Notes: generated from the sequence alone by a model not told the origin. DNA of 64,000 bases from Priapulus caudatus (GCF_000485595.1 NW_014577181.1:1-64000); one strand, 5' to 3'. Shown: positions 1-11,955, numbered from the stretch's first letter. Numbers and translations: made by a program.

Positions 1-329
1 GCAAGTTAGTCAATTGGTTCGTTGTTTTGAAAATAAATTGTACATTTAGAAAATGAATGTTTACAATGATGTGAATGAATTTGTATATCAGGCAATTATT
101 TTGGAAAGTTATGAATTAATTTGGAAGTTAATAAATTGATTTGTTATTCTGTGAATTGATATTAAATATTGAATTTAAATTTCTCGAACAATATAAAGTA
201 ATTTGTATTTTTATTAATTAATTTGAAATGTTTTGAATTGATTTAAAATTGTGTATTTGAAATGTTTGAAAGTGATTTTTGAAGGGGATGGCTTTCCATA
301 GTAAAATGTATCCGCCCTTAACAATATTT
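1..329. other. AT-rich sequence, nothing recognised
   Basis: TTTGAATTGATTT-like near-repeats occur, but there is no open frame or clear repeat boundary. Confidence 0.5.
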
Positions 330-1175
330 ACCCGCCCTTATTAATATTTGCCCGTTAGCTACCGAGTTAGCTATATGTGACTTAATAATATTGTTTTATT
401 TAGAACAAACACCAATGCTAGTAATAATAGAAGCTAACACGCGCGCACGGTTTTGTCACAAACCCAATTCAAACATGATCATCGAGTCAGCTATGTGACA
501 TATATTTTTCAAAACCGTAGCTAGCTGGGGGGGGGGGTAGTTACCCGGCCCACCAAAAAAAAGATGCAATACATGGTCAATGGCGGTCACCATGCCAGAA
601 CATACTATGCATATGGCTTTGCCCCCTAGGCAAAATGGGTTAGCAACGCTCCTGATTTTTTATATTTATAAAAAGTATTAATATTTATAATACCAGCTAC
701 CACATCGACCTAGAATATTTTTTTATTTATAAAGAGCATTTATGCTAATAATAACAGCAGCTGCACATGCACATGATTGCATAGTTTTGTCACAAACTCG
801 ACTCAAACATGAACATTGAGTGAGCTATGTGACATATTTTTTATATTTATAAGAAACATTATAATGTTTATAATAATACTAGCTACCACATCGGGTGGGA
901 TGTGACCTAGAATGTTTTTTTATTTAAAAAAAGCATTAATGCTAGTAATAATAGAAGCTACCACGTGCACACGAGTGCATGGTTTCGTCAAAAACTTGAC
1001 TCCTACACAAATATCGAGTGAGCTATGTGATCAATGTTTTTTTTATAATAAGCGTTAATGCTAGTAATATTGAGATATGTGACTAAGAATGATATTTTTT
1101 TATCTAAGCATTTATGCTAGTAATAATAGAAGCTACCACGTGCACACGAGTGCATGGTTTTGTCACGAACTTCCA
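330..1175 (+). repeat. Degenerate tandem repeat, about 180-190 bp unit
   Basis: The phrase TGCTAGTAATAATAGAAGCT recurs near 413 and, with changes, near 738, 930 and 1110. Each copy is followed by a CACGTGCACACGAGTGCATG-like segment and then GAGTGAGCTATGTGAC. Spacing is about 180-190 bp in the last three copies and looser before. It looks like a decayed satellite or nested copies of one element. Confidence 0.7.
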
Positions 1176-1306
1176 ACATGAACATCGGACGGTGACGAGG
1201 TAGATATTTGTTGCAGACACGCAGTGACGTCTGTGATCAGTACGTCTCTTACGAACCCGAGAATATAGCATTACTGCAATCTCGATACTCTCTCATCTCA
1301 GGCTTC

Positions 1307-1450
1307 GAGGTTTTCTTTCTCTCTTTCTTTATTTCTTTTTCTTTCTTTCTCTCTCTCTCTCTCTCCCTCCCTCTCTTCCTCCACCCCTCTCTCTCGTACT
1401 CCACCCCTCTCTCTCGTACTCCACCCCTCTCTCTCGTACTCCACCCCTCT
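1307..1450 (+). repeat. CT microsatellite with 20 bp minisatellite
   Basis: A (CT)n/(CTTT)n tract leads into three and a half copies of the 20-mer CCACCCCTCTCTCTCGTACT (1381-1450). Confidence 0.9.
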
Positions 1451-1540
1451 CCCTCTCCTTTGTCGAGAGGAGTTTTGTCGCACAGTTGCTCGCTAGACCT
1501 GGCGAGGGTGGCTCGCATCTCTCTCTCTCTGTCTCTGTGA

Positions 1541-2057
1541 CAGGCCCGTAAGGAATAGGGTGCGACGGGTGCGACCCCCCCCCCCCACAGGCTGCGGAGG
1601 TCCTTTTTTGTGTGGACCAACGATTTAAAAGAAAGTGAACTAATAAAATACACTACTGAAGGATGATCAGCAGCAAACCTAGTGAATAATATGGATTTAC
1701 TTTATTTCTTTTTTACTTTAACTTTATTTCTATTTTTGTTCTTTATAAATAGTGACATTAACATTGTTATTCTCTAAAATTTTAAAATACATGTTACATA
1801 AAGTAGTCTGTTTGCCAAAAAATGCAATTTTTCAGTTCAACAATTTGAGAAATGTCCACGTTGTGAGGTTCGTTTTTGGCTGCCTGTTTTCATATCATAC
1901 TGCCTTCAAAACGCGTAAAATGCAGTCTCAGACAACCTAATTTTCAAAGTTTTCCGGGTGGCATTCCCCCGGACTCCCATAGAGACTGGCGCCTCCGGCG
2001 CTCGTTAGGTCCGTATACTCGTTGGATCCTCCCGTAAAAAAACTGCCTACGGGCCTG
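1541..2057. mobile_element. Non-autonomous DNA transposon, 517 bp
   Basis: It starts CAGGCCCGTAAGG and ends CTGCCTACGGGCCTG, so the outer 10 bp (CAGGCCCGTA) are inverted repeats. Both flanks are CT/TG simple repeat. It contains a poly-C tract at about 1577 and no open frame of note. The ends match the elements at 3807 and 9828. Confidence 0.65.
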
Positions 2058-2817
2058 ACTGTCTGTCTGTCTCTCTCTTTCTCTTTCTGATCTCAGGCTT
2101 CAGCTCAGTTTGTTTCACCATATAAGCAGACTGGCTAGCGAAATAAAACCGCCATATTGCCAATCTACCTTGTGCGAGCATTGCACAGGTGGAAACGTCA
2201 CACTAAGGCGTTCAACCTTAAATCTATAAAAAAAAAAAAATTTTAATCTTTAACTTTATTCTTACGCTATATCGTTGACTCGATCCTTACATCCTTTTCT
2301 GGGTTACATCATTATAGGGTTATGTACCCGAAACCTATTCTTCCCGTCCTGTGGTATTGAATACTAACGATTTCCAAAATTAATGATTATTATGAACCAG
2401 AACTATGGCTCCATATCACTAAACTTCTGAATCAAGTAAATACAGCATTCATTTTTAGCAAAAGCAAGTGTGGCAGGCAGCACATCCCTAATAATAGTTA
2501 ATCCTTAATAATCCTTAATATAGTTTAAATGTATAATATAACAGATTATTTGGTCATCGGTGCCTCACAGCCTGCGGTGCTTTATTTAATCCTTTTCCAC
2601 TCGCAGCAAATCCTGCGGGAGGCATGAATGAGAACTAGAGCCAAATCAATCCGTGCAGTGTTTTAAAGGTAAACGCAAAATAAACACTATACTCTAACCC
2701 TATTTTTGTTGGTAATGGTATTACGGTACAGTATATGCGCACGTTTAGCCTTGTCCATATGACATAAATCTTGACTTGTCAGCCAGAGACAAATAGTGTT
2801 GTTGTTATTAGCTCTTA
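2058..2817. other. Unique-looking intergenic sequence
   Basis: A poly-A run lies at about 2228. I see no gene or clear repeat. Confidence 0.4.
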
Positions 2818-2905
2818 TATTATTATTATTATTATTATTATTACTCTTAGTATTATTATACTCTTGAATATATATTTATTTATATATATATATATTTAAT
2901 GCGTG
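2818..2905 (+). repeat. ATT and TA microsatellites
   Basis: (ATT)n at 2820-2842 is followed by ACTCTTAGTATTATTATACT and a (TA)n tract to 2895. Confidence 0.85.
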
Positions 2906-3296
2906 ATATATGTAAGATTGGTGCCTTTAGCATGACATTTAGTAACCGGGCGATCTCATCGCTTATACAACCCGCTTCTCAAAATGAAAATATTATAGCC
3001 TAATCTAAATTCCATTGATAATATCTTGGTTTTAATAAATTTAATCAATAGGACGTAACGTGCTATACACAGCAGCTGCTCTATTATCAATGGACGAGCG
3101 ATTTGCGAAGAATCACATGAAATTATATCAGAGAATCAATTCAACGAATTCCCCTTTCTACGAATCAGACCGAAGTAGTCCAATGTTTATAAGAAATCGA
3201 TATTCGTAGATTCGTATCAACGACCAGAAGCTGTGTGCAGACGAGCTAGACACAAAGAAGGAGAGGGGGCGATAGACACGAACGCGGATACGGTCT

Positions 3297-3806
3297 ACCC
3301 TCGCACTCACACACGCCCACGCACCCGCACACACACGCACGCATGCTCGCACACACGCTCACACAGGCACACACGTACGTACACGCACACGCACACACGC
3401 ACGAACATACACACGCACGCACACGCGCGCACACACACACGCACGCCACACACATACACACAAGCGTATAGTAAATACACACATCCATACACGCACGCAC
3501 ACACACATCCACACGCACACGTGCTCGCACGCCCACGCAACTACACACACACTCAACCACACGTTAGCACGTACACACCCACGCACGCATGACTACACGC
3601 CTGCACACACACATACACACGCACGCGCGCGCGCGCACGCACGCTCGCACGCTTGCACGCACACACTCCCTCACACACACATAGGGCCTACACACACATG
3701 GTACACATGCACATCCCCGCGCACACAATTACGCATACTCACTCGCACACGTGCGAGCACAAACACACACACACACACACGCGCGCGCGCGCACACACAC
3801 ACACAC
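3297..3806 (+). repeat. CA / CACG-rich simple repeat
   Basis: Half a kilobase of mixed (CA)n, (CACG)n and (CG)n. Long frames on both strands here are products of the repeat. Confidence 0.95.
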
Positions 3807-4316
3807 CATGGGCGTAGCCAGTATGTAGCACTGTAGGCCCGGGCCTACACTTTTTTGGCCAAGTTATCTTCTTTTTTTTAAACACCCATAATTCAAATCC
3901 ATAACATAAGCTTGCTGGACGAGTTTAAGAGTCTAGACAGGAAAAACTATTGAAATGAACGTAGCAAGAATATGGCTAAATTAGGTGACCTATTCTTCTG
4001 TCATCTAGGCTGTCATTTCTATCGCGTGCCGTTTCATTCAACACTTTACCCGCCGAAAAAGACTAGGATCCGATCGTTCTCGTTCGTAACACTATTTTAA
4101 CTCGTTTGTTTTTTGGGTTTAAAAGTGATATTGAATGAGGTGTCTCAAGTTAGCAAGAGGCCAGGGAACCAGAATGAACACTCGGGAAGGGCCGTTTCCG
4201 GCCATCTGGTGGGTTTGTAAAACCAAAAATTTTCTTGTACGCTCCGCGCCAACCGATGGTGGCGCTCCGCTCAGATAGTCGTGCCTACAACTTTAAAAAT
4301 CCTGGCTACGCCCCTG
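3807..4316. mobile_element. Non-autonomous DNA transposon, 510 bp, inside a CA repeat
   Basis: The left end is CATGGGCGTAGCCAG and the right end CTGGCTACGCCCCTG, inverted repeats with one mismatch. The CA/CG repeat resumes immediately at 4317, so the element interrupts one microsatellite. No coding capacity. Confidence 0.75.
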
Positions 4317-4525
4317 CACACACACGCACGCACGCGCCCTCACTGACGAACGCACGTACGCATGCACACGCAGTAACAGAGGAACAAGAGGTAGGAAGCA
4401 AAGCGCCAGGGAGCGAGAGAGGGGATAAAGGAAAGGTATATGGTCAAACCTAATTTAGGATACAGTACTTCCCAAATATAAACTCTTAATCTTGAAAGTT
4501 CATAGTCGGATTTCTTTTAAAACAT

Positions 4526-4695
4526 TAATAACATCATTGTTCATGGTTAAATCCTTAAATTATTTACCTTGACAGTTTCAGTTACAGTGACGAATTCAGA
4601 AGTTCTGAAGATGGCTGTCAGAACGACAGCTGAAACTGTCAAGGTAAATAATTTAAGGATTTAACCATGAAGACCATGAACAATGATGTTATTTA
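4526..4695. repeat. Fold-back repeat with ~50 bp arms and a ribozyme-like loop
   Basis: The left arm begins AATAACATCATTGTTCATGG and the right arm returns as its complement, with a short GACCATGAA duplication. The inner parts CCTTGACAG and CTGTCAAGG pair as well. The loop contains CTGAAGA, a 20 nt hairpin and GAAAC (4605-4636), resembling a hammerhead core as found in Penelope-like elements. No target-site duplication is clear. Confidence 0.7.
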
Positions 4696-5936
4696 TTAAG
4701 TATAGAATGTGGTTCTATTATTAACTCAAAATCTAAAATCTGACCCATGCGCCTAGAAATCCTAGCACAGGTCACATTTGTCAGAAAGGAAATTTTTTGC
4801 TGAAATTACCTGCATTACGTAAGTTCGCTATAACTTACTAATGCTGCTCATATTCGATTTGGGTTAAACTATGACATTAAGACTGTGTGCCCTTGTCGGT
4901 GTTACTTTGGCGATTCTCTGAATAATAGCTACCCCACATTGTAATTTTGCTGTGTGCGTGTGATACTCACTGTACAACTGGCTCTCCCGTCGTCGACCTC
5001 CACCGAACGGCGGTAGACGGCTGAGGGTCAATCCAGGCTCCTGATGATTCGTTCCGCTGACCACGGAGCATTCCCACGTCTCGGGGCGTTTAGCAACCAG
5101 GCCTACGCCACCCAAGTTCCCAGTTCTTAACGAGGTTTCAAATGGATTTCAGTCGCGACTTTAGCTAAGGTTTTGGCGGATTTTAGTCGCGACGTTAGTT
5201 AAGATTTCGATAGATTTCCTTCACGATTTTGCTTGGTTTTCCTTGCGACTCATCTCGATCGCCCGTGCCTTAAGCCGGATCCTTACTGTGTCACGTTCTC
5301 TTGTGTCATGAGTCCACCTATATTATAGAGCCGATCCGCACACCTATGTAAGTGTATTTAGTCTGATGTTTCTTCTTTGATTAAACGCGTTGGTTGGATG
5401 GCTGATGCATAAAGTAATTCATCTCCGTTGTCGAATCTATGTCTTCCTCGTTCGCACCACACACCACGTGGCAGTTCAGTCGAAGTTACAATCCAGTGAT
5501 CGAATCTTAGAACAACCGGAGGGGTTATTGCGGCAATACACAATTAACGGGGATCACGCAAGGGGGAACATACTGTATACACCATATTTTTCGCGTACAG
5601 ATATTTTCGCGAATTCAGACTTGATGGACAATTTTGCGGTCGGTGATATTTTGGTGAACTACCAATTAAGGGCCACAAACTGCGCCAACTGTAATACTAA
5701 ATTGCATTCATTTTGTATGGATTTCATTTTCTACTGGGTAGTTCAATAAAATATCAAGATTTTTGTGGATACTACTTGCTACTGCTAGCCACACTGAGCA
5801 AATTAAATATATTTTCTTGTTTTGTTATGCATTTTCAACTTTTTAATAAATTTTTATTGAAACCAGAATAATTGTACAATCATTTTCATTCAAATATGCC
5901 CGAGCCCACACTGACATAAAAAAAAGAGTTAAAGCC
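4696..5936. other. Intergenic sequence, no gene recognised
   Basis: Two near-copies of TTTTAGTCGCGACGTTAG-like sequence occur at 5145-5215. A 119-codon open frame at 5390-5749 has no family resemblance. Confidence 0.4.
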
Positions 5937-6130
5937 AAGGTGCAAGCCGGTGGCGCGATATTGGCAATGTGGGCCAATATAGTATTGGCAATCTCACGCA
6001 ATCGGCCAAATTTTTGGCAACCTCATCGAGCCAATATTGGCAACGCAATCGGGCCAATATTGGCAGACCAAGCGCGCCGAATGGTGCCGGCAGAGAGTTA
6101 AACCGATAGTTGGCCAATATTTGGCCTGAT
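5937..6130. repeat. Cluster of GCCAATATTGGC palindromes
   Basis: Five to six copies of GCCAATATTGGC or close variants, separated by GCAATCGG-like spacers, occur within 190 bp. The motif resembles paired NFI half-sites (TTGGC/GCCAA) but may be part of a fold-back transposon. Confidence 0.6.
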
Positions 6131-6185
6131 GCTGTTTTGCCTGTCTGGGGTATATGCTATAATGCTAGTATATATATGCTATGAT

Positions 6186-6351
6186 ATATATATGCAGGGT
6201 TCTCAACCTGTGAACTCCCAAATGCGGAATGAAATTGACTGGACAGGGGGGGGGGGCGAAATTAACCGTTGCGCGCCGGCAGGCTGCTTAGCGCCGGTGC
6301 CGAGGCATGCCAGTGCAGGGGGGTCTGGGGCATGCCGGCCCCAGAAAATTT
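6186..6351. mobile_element. Remnant of CAGGG-ended DNA transposons
   Basis: GCAGGGTTCTCAACCTG at 6194 resembles the end of the element at 14339. A second motif, GGGCGAAATTAACCG at about 6254, resembles the element at 63679. GC-rich filler follows. Confidence 0.35.
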
Positions 6352-7244
6352 GAAATATGTTTAAGGCCATTTTCCTGCACATTCTGAGGCATAACTGTGG
6401 GCCATATTCTCATGTCTGATGACACTATCGTCAACCGTACGCTCAACCCTAGTAGGATCAAAACACTTTTTCGAGACTTTCAGAGGAGGCGTACACAGTT
6501 AGGTTACTATAGTAATAATACTGGTATTAAAACAGGTAAGGAATTGGCAATTTCTCATTCAATTCTCACTGTGTTTTTTTACGCGTTTGCAACCATACTT
6601 TTGGCTATTGTGAGTCTGGAAATCATTTTCTGAAGAGTTCATTTGGCATGTTCATGCGCCCTCAAAGGCAACATTGTGTTCAATTAGATAATTCCGTAAA
6701 ATCTCACTTAGTCCTGCGTCAAGATCAAGACAATTCTCTATATCTCCAAGAGAAGCTGATATTATTGGTGTCAGATTCCCACTCAGCCCGCATAGCAACT
6801 TTGGCTTTTTGGACAAACCTGGGTAGTTTTTGTTAATGACTAGGGTAGACCTGTATAGCAGAGAGTTGCGCCAACGTCAGGATTTGACGGGCATTTTGTT
6901 CAAAGTCCTCACGCCGTGCACGCTTAAGTACAGCGCTGTCAGTGGATATCGTGTACAATGCGTCGCGTAAATAATGTAATTAGAATAATCGTGCTTACAT
7001 AAACTCAAGAAATTTACAGAGTTAATTAGGCTTAAGACATGTGGTCTGATGTGTATGCTAGATTCTCTAAATGAAAATCGTAACCTCAAAATCGTTACGC
7101 GGGACATATGATAATTAATTGTACACTTTTCTTACGGCCATAGCAGTGCGCGTACCATTTGGGAAACAACATGTCGTCCAGCCGTACACGGTGCGCACAC
7201 TCTCTGTATATCAGGGACCCTAGTTATGACTTTATATTATAATT
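6352..7244. other. Intergenic, nothing recognised
   Basis: Short open frames of 60-78 codons on both strands lack any family match or splice context. Confidence 0.4.
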
Positions 7245-7795
7245 CAGTTAAAGATATTATGTAGCTGCGTACGTTTGGCCTAACAGTTTTTCGGGTGCGC
7301 GGTGCAGAACCTAATGTCGGCACACAGAAGAAAGAATGTGCAATCGATATTATAAGATGAGCAGGACACCACCTGGAAGAAGTGGTCATTTTTAATGGCA
7401 AAGTCAGCGGAGCTAATTATAATATAAGAACCGAATAAACGTGCATTCCTTGTTATACATCATTCCACATATCGTATATCAGCTCACAGTCGTCACAGTG
7501 CATGGTAACATCTCAGTTTAGTCATCGTACGTACACTCGGTCTACAGTCGTGAGTCACATACGCACATCTCCCAATCGTACAGTCACCATAGCGCGATGG
7601 TGAGAGAGATATTATGTACGCCTACGTAGGGCTAAAGCAGTTTTTGGTGCCACGGTGGCAGAACATAACTGTCGGACACAGAAGAAAGAAGTGGCATCGA
7701 TATGATAGAGACGCGGAGACAGCACTATTCTTCAATGCAACAGTCAGGAGCTACATTATAATATAGACCAATAAACCGTGTTCGCTAGAAGTCAG
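7245..7795 (+). repeat. Direct duplication of ~190 bp with many small indels
   Basis: About 7250-7450 and 7600-7790 share ordered blocks (GATATTATGTA, ACAGAAGAAAGAA, CATCGATAT, ATTATAATATA, AATAAACGTG). Differences are largely single-base gains and losses. Confidence 0.65.
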
Positions 7796-8948
7796 GGAAA
7801 ACCTTTCCTATAAAAACGTTATCTACGAACGTTACGCATAATGTTCATGCTAACCTAAAAAGAAACATTCCTATAACATGTCAGTCAGGAACATATACCT
7901 GTTAGCTGGGCATTTCGTTATAACATCACATCAAACCTTTCCACACGGCACATACAAATTGTTATGAACATAGTGCGCCAGCCTAATGCCAAAAAACGAA
8001 AGGCATCATTGGAACACGTCGAGAATATTAAAGGCATAATTCGACATCGATTATGCAAAGTGACGAATGCTACAGTAACTGCATTGGCTGTATTAATAAG
8101 TACGATTACCCTTATAGCCAAACGCGTAATTAGTTTGTCCAATATCACTGCTATTACTAAGAAATGGTCTATATTCGAGAATCCGTAAAATTTGGTAATC
8201 TGCGACAAACGCGAATTTATCGGCCAACCAAAATTAAACATCGAGCTTCTCGGTCGGTGACGTCACATGTTGCTGTACAAGATGTTGAGGCATCCGAATT
8301 GTTTGTCCCGGTAAATTGTTTGCCTAGTGGTTTTATTTGCCTAGTTGCCGACATATTATATTGTTGCTTGTAACCTCATGAGACGTGATATTCATTTATG
8401 CCCGAATCCAAAGCAGTAAAACCATAACGTACGGAATGCGCACTCAGAACTAGCAAGGATCCGAAATCGAGTCGACGGCCGAGCATGACGTTGCGAAACA
8501 ATGGTCCGGGTGCACATAATCTGTACGACACGCCTCGCCAGTTACGACCGGTTACAGCCGGCAATGACGGTTTGCTAACTTGTCAACAACCGATTTGCGT
8601 GGACTGGCGGATTTTCAATTAGACCTTTCTTAGTAACCAGCAGGTGATATTGGCAAACTAATACGCGTTTGGCCTATAAGGTAATGTAGCTTATTAACTA
8701 CACAAGGTGGGCCAGTTACTGTAGCATTCCGTTATACAATTGGCATCAATCGATGGCTCGAATTATAGCCTTTAAGATTGATCAAGATACGCCCGCAAAA
8801 AAAGTCGCCCGCTGTCAAGAAACTCTCTGATGTGCAGTAAGTATTTATCAACCCGGCCGTAACCGTAAAAGCGCACAATACGTTGCAGACTGACCTCATA
8901 ATAATACTCTTACGAAGCTATACTTGTTTCTTTTACAATATATATTAT
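7796..8948. other. Intergenic, nothing recognised
   Basis: A 107-codon frame on the minus strand (7918-8241) overlaps a 74-codon plus-strand frame. Neither resembles a known family. Confidence 0.4.
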
Positions 8949-9050
8949 AGTGTGTGTGTGTGTTGTTGTTTGTGTGTGTGTGGTGTGTGGGGGTGTGGTG
9001 GTTTGTGTGTGTTTGTGTGTGTGTGGTGTGTGGTGTGTTTGTGTGTGTGT

Positions 9051-9093
<43 letters not shown>

Positions 9094-9773
9094 TGTGACT
9101 GTGTGGTGTGTGTGTGTGCGTGTAGTTATGTGTGTGTGTCTATTGTGTGTGTGTGTGCTATGTGCACGTGTAGTGTGATGTGTTTGGTGTAGCGTTGTAT
9201 GTGTGTGTGTTTTTGAGGCGTCGCGCGCGCGGGTGTAATGTGTGTTTATGCGCGCGCGCGCGTGTGATATGATTAATGCGCGCGTGTGTGCTTTGTGGGT
9301 GTGTGTGTGTGTGTGTGGTGTGCTGTGTGTGTGTGCGTGCTGGTGTGTGTGTTGTGTGTGTTTATAGGCGCGGCGCGTGTGTGTCGGCGTGTGCGTACGG
9401 TGCGTGGCGTGCGTCGCTGTGTGTGTGTGTGTGTGGTGTGGTGTGTGTGTGCTGGTGTCGTGGTCTGTTGTGCGGTAGTGTCTTGTCGTGTTCTGTGTGT
9501 TTCTTGTGTGTGCGGAGTGTATGTGACTTGTCTCGCTGTATGCGTGTGTGTGTGTTTAATGCGCGCGCGCGGCGCGTGTGGTGGATGGTGTTTGTGTTTT
9601 ATGTGTGCGTAGGTGGTGCGTGTGTGTGCGTGGTGTGTGGTGTGTGTCGGTGTGTGTGTGGTGTCGTGTGTGGTGTCGTGTGTGTGTGCTCGTGTGTTGT
9701 GTGTGTGTGTGCTGTGTTTAATGGGCGGCGCGCGCGCGTGTGTGGATGGTGTGTGTGTGTGTTTATCGCGCGC

Positions 9774-9811
<38 letters not shown>

Positions 9812-9827
9812 TGTGTGTGTGTGTGTG
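8949..9827 (+). repeat. GT microsatellite, 0.88 kb
   Basis: Imperfect (GT)n with GCGC interruptions. It is broken at 9828 by a transposon and continues at 10328, so the locus is about 1.2 kb of GT repeat in all. Confidence 0.95.
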
Positions 9828-10327
9828 CAGGGCCCGGAGCGCAGGGGGGGTTGCGGGGGTTCAAACGAACCCCGCACCGAGCCTTCTCCGCCCAGCTGAA
9901 AAATTTTTTTTTGAAAATTTGCAAGAATTTCACCTGCAGGTCGCTCCATTTTATGTGTAATAATTGCCAAAATCTGCCTATCGTGCGGGAGGGTGAACAG
10001 TGAACACCCCCCTCCCACCCCTCCCCCCGCCGCTTCGCTTGGCTCGCCTCAGCCTGGTCGCTTCGCGGACGAGCAGGGGCGTTACAGGGGGGTCCAGGGA
10101 GTCCGGACGCCCCCTGTGCTCGCGCAGAAAACGCATCTGAGAAGGGTGTAATTTAAAAAAATTACTGGACCTGGTCCTCCAGACACCCCCCTTCGCTCCG
10201 TCTGTCGAACAGGGTTTACGGTTAGACCCCCTGGTACAAATCCGTTGTACACGCCCCTAGCGCGAGCAAATTTGCCAACATTGAAAAACGAACCCCCCCC
10301 ACAGATAGAAAGCTGGCTACGGGCCTG
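9828..10327. mobile_element. Non-autonomous DNA transposon, 500 bp, inside a GT repeat
   Basis: It starts CAGGGCCCGGAGCGCAG and ends GCTGGCTACGGGCCTG, imperfect inverted repeats. GT repeat abuts both ends. No coding capacity beyond short frames. Confidence 0.7.
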
Positions 10328-10393
10328 TGTGGTGTGTGTGCGCAGCGCGCATTTGTGTGTCGTTGTGTGTTGTGTGTGTATGTATTGTTGTGT

Positions 10394-10439
<46 letters not shown>

Positions 10440-10573
10440 GCTGTGTGTGGTAGTGTTTGCTGTGGGTGGTGGTGTGTGGTTGTGTTGTGTGTGTGTGTGT
10501 GTGTGTGTGTGTTGTGTGTGTGTGTGTGTGTGTTGTGCTGTGTGGTGTGTGTTGTGTGTGTGTGTGTGTGTGT

Positions 10574-10622
<49 letters not shown>
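10328..10622 (+). repeat. GT microsatellite (continuation)
   Basis: (GT)n with short TGTTG interruptions; the second half of the repeat interrupted at 9828. Confidence 0.95.
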
Positions 10623-10623
<1 letters not shown>

Positions 10624-11030
10624 ACAGAAGTTCTGACCACCTAACGGGCATGGACTAGTAGATATATAAATATTAAAACAGTGAAAACCAGGAAACATCA
10701 ATCTACAACAATTAACTTAATAATTATCATTGCGAAGATATGTACTTGCCTTGTGTTTAGGCCTACGCACTGTGAAAATCAGGTCCATTGCCGATTTTAG
10801 TCGCACTGAACATGGCGGACATGGCGGCTGTCTGGTTGTTTTGATCTATGGTTTTGATCCAATTCATCTCAGAAAATACGGCATAACTCAATAAATCAGT
10901 AGCGCCCAGTTACCGCGCGCAAGCAAGAGGTTTATAGGTTCGTTTGAGCGACGTTGAGCGATTCGTTTCATGTGACGCTAGCTGTGTCGATGTTTGGATA
11001 CCGAGCCAACTACACCTGGCCATTTTGGTT

Positions 11031-11207
11031 CAAGGATAGAGAACATGGGTCCCAATAAAACCAATGTCATTTACATCAATATAAATATAATATTACATCA
11101 ATATAATAGGTTAGGGTTATGGTTAGGGTTAGGGTTAGAGTTAGGGTTAGAATTAGGGTTAGGTTTAGGCACATTGGTTTTATTGGGACCCATGTTCTCT
11201 ATCCTTG
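11031..11207. repeat. Fold-back with perfect 37 bp arms and a telomere-like core
   Basis: The arm 11031-11067, starting CAAGGATAGAGAACATGGGT, is repeated without mismatch in inverse complement at 11171-11207. The core holds GGTTAGGGTTA-type repeats at 11109-11166. No target duplication is evident. Confidence 0.9.
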
Positions 11208-11234
11208 GGCCCACGTTTTTATGGGCAAGAATTT

Positions 11235-11267
11235 GAAACGGTATTCTAACCCTAGCAATACCGTTTC
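11235..11267. repeat. Small inverted repeat around CTAACCCTA
   Basis: GAAACGGTATT and AATACCGTTTC are perfect 11 bp arms around an 11 nt core, CTAACCCTAGC, which contains one telomere-type unit. Confidence 0.8.
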
Positions 11268-11363
11268 TTGGAGCTAGGCCTACAGTAGCCTGAGTAGGCC
11301 TAGACGGCTACATACTAACACATAGGTACATTTCAAACACAACATAACACAACATGAGTACGA

Positions 11364-11566
11364 CACAGGGAGGGATTCACCCAGCAATGGCGGCCAGAAT
11401 CGTCGCTCAATGACGTCACGTCCGTACGGACTCAAACTCTCAAACTCTTGTTTTAAGTGAACCTATAACACTAACCCTAACTCTAAAAAATAAGCCTAAC
11501 CCTATTAGAAAAAAAATTTCAACTTGTCAACCGGCCGCCATTGCTCGGTGTAATCCCTCCCCTGTG
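11364..11566. repeat. Fold-back with ~32 bp arms and degenerate telomere-like core
   Basis: The left arm starts CACAGGGAGGGATTCACC and contains CAATGGCGGCC; the right arm runs GGCCGCCATTG to CCCTCCCCTGTG. The core contains CTAACCCTAACTCTAA and GCCTAACCCTA at 11470-11504. Confidence 0.8.
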
Positions 11567-11687
11567 CAACATTCACACAACAACATAACAGTACAACAGT
11601 ACTCCGGTACCGGAAGTGTCGAGTGCGACGATCAGTAACGCCACCTACAAACGATTCAGCAGGCTCAACTTTTGTGCAAGATTCCAT

Positions 11688-11725
11688 CATAGATATAGAA
11701 GAAGATATACTTCTTCTATATCTAT
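11688..11725. mobile_element. 38 bp hairpin insertion with 8 bp target duplication
   Basis: ATAGATATAGAAGAAG, loop ATATA, then the perfect complement. GATTCCAT abuts both sides (11680-11687 and 11726-11733). Confidence 0.7.
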
Positions 11726-11955
11726 GATTCCATAGAGATGGGATTATAGGATTGAGCAAATGATGTCGTTGTTTGCATTGTAACTGCATCATTATGCAGA
11801 TCATATGTATCACTATATGAATCATTCTAATGATAATGTGTATTATACGATAACACATACTCTCAGTCTCATACTCATACTCATAGTCATAGTCATAGTC
11901 ATACTCTTAGTATATTTGGTAATCATTGTCATTTGGAAATATTCTAGTACTAGTA

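Noticed and set aside
3233-3592. Overlapping frames over 100 codons on both strands
   Set aside because: They translate CA/CACG simple repeat into His/Thr or Cys/Val runs and have no gene-like composition.
8950-10018. Cys/Val-rich frames up to 207 codons
   Set aside because: They lie in GT microsatellite with a transposon in the middle; pure repeat translation.
10803-10836. ATGGCGGACATGGCGGCTGT as the missing ERI1 first exon
   Set aside because: The frame stops after 11 codons, the donor is poor, and it lies 2.7 kb upstream across a gap.
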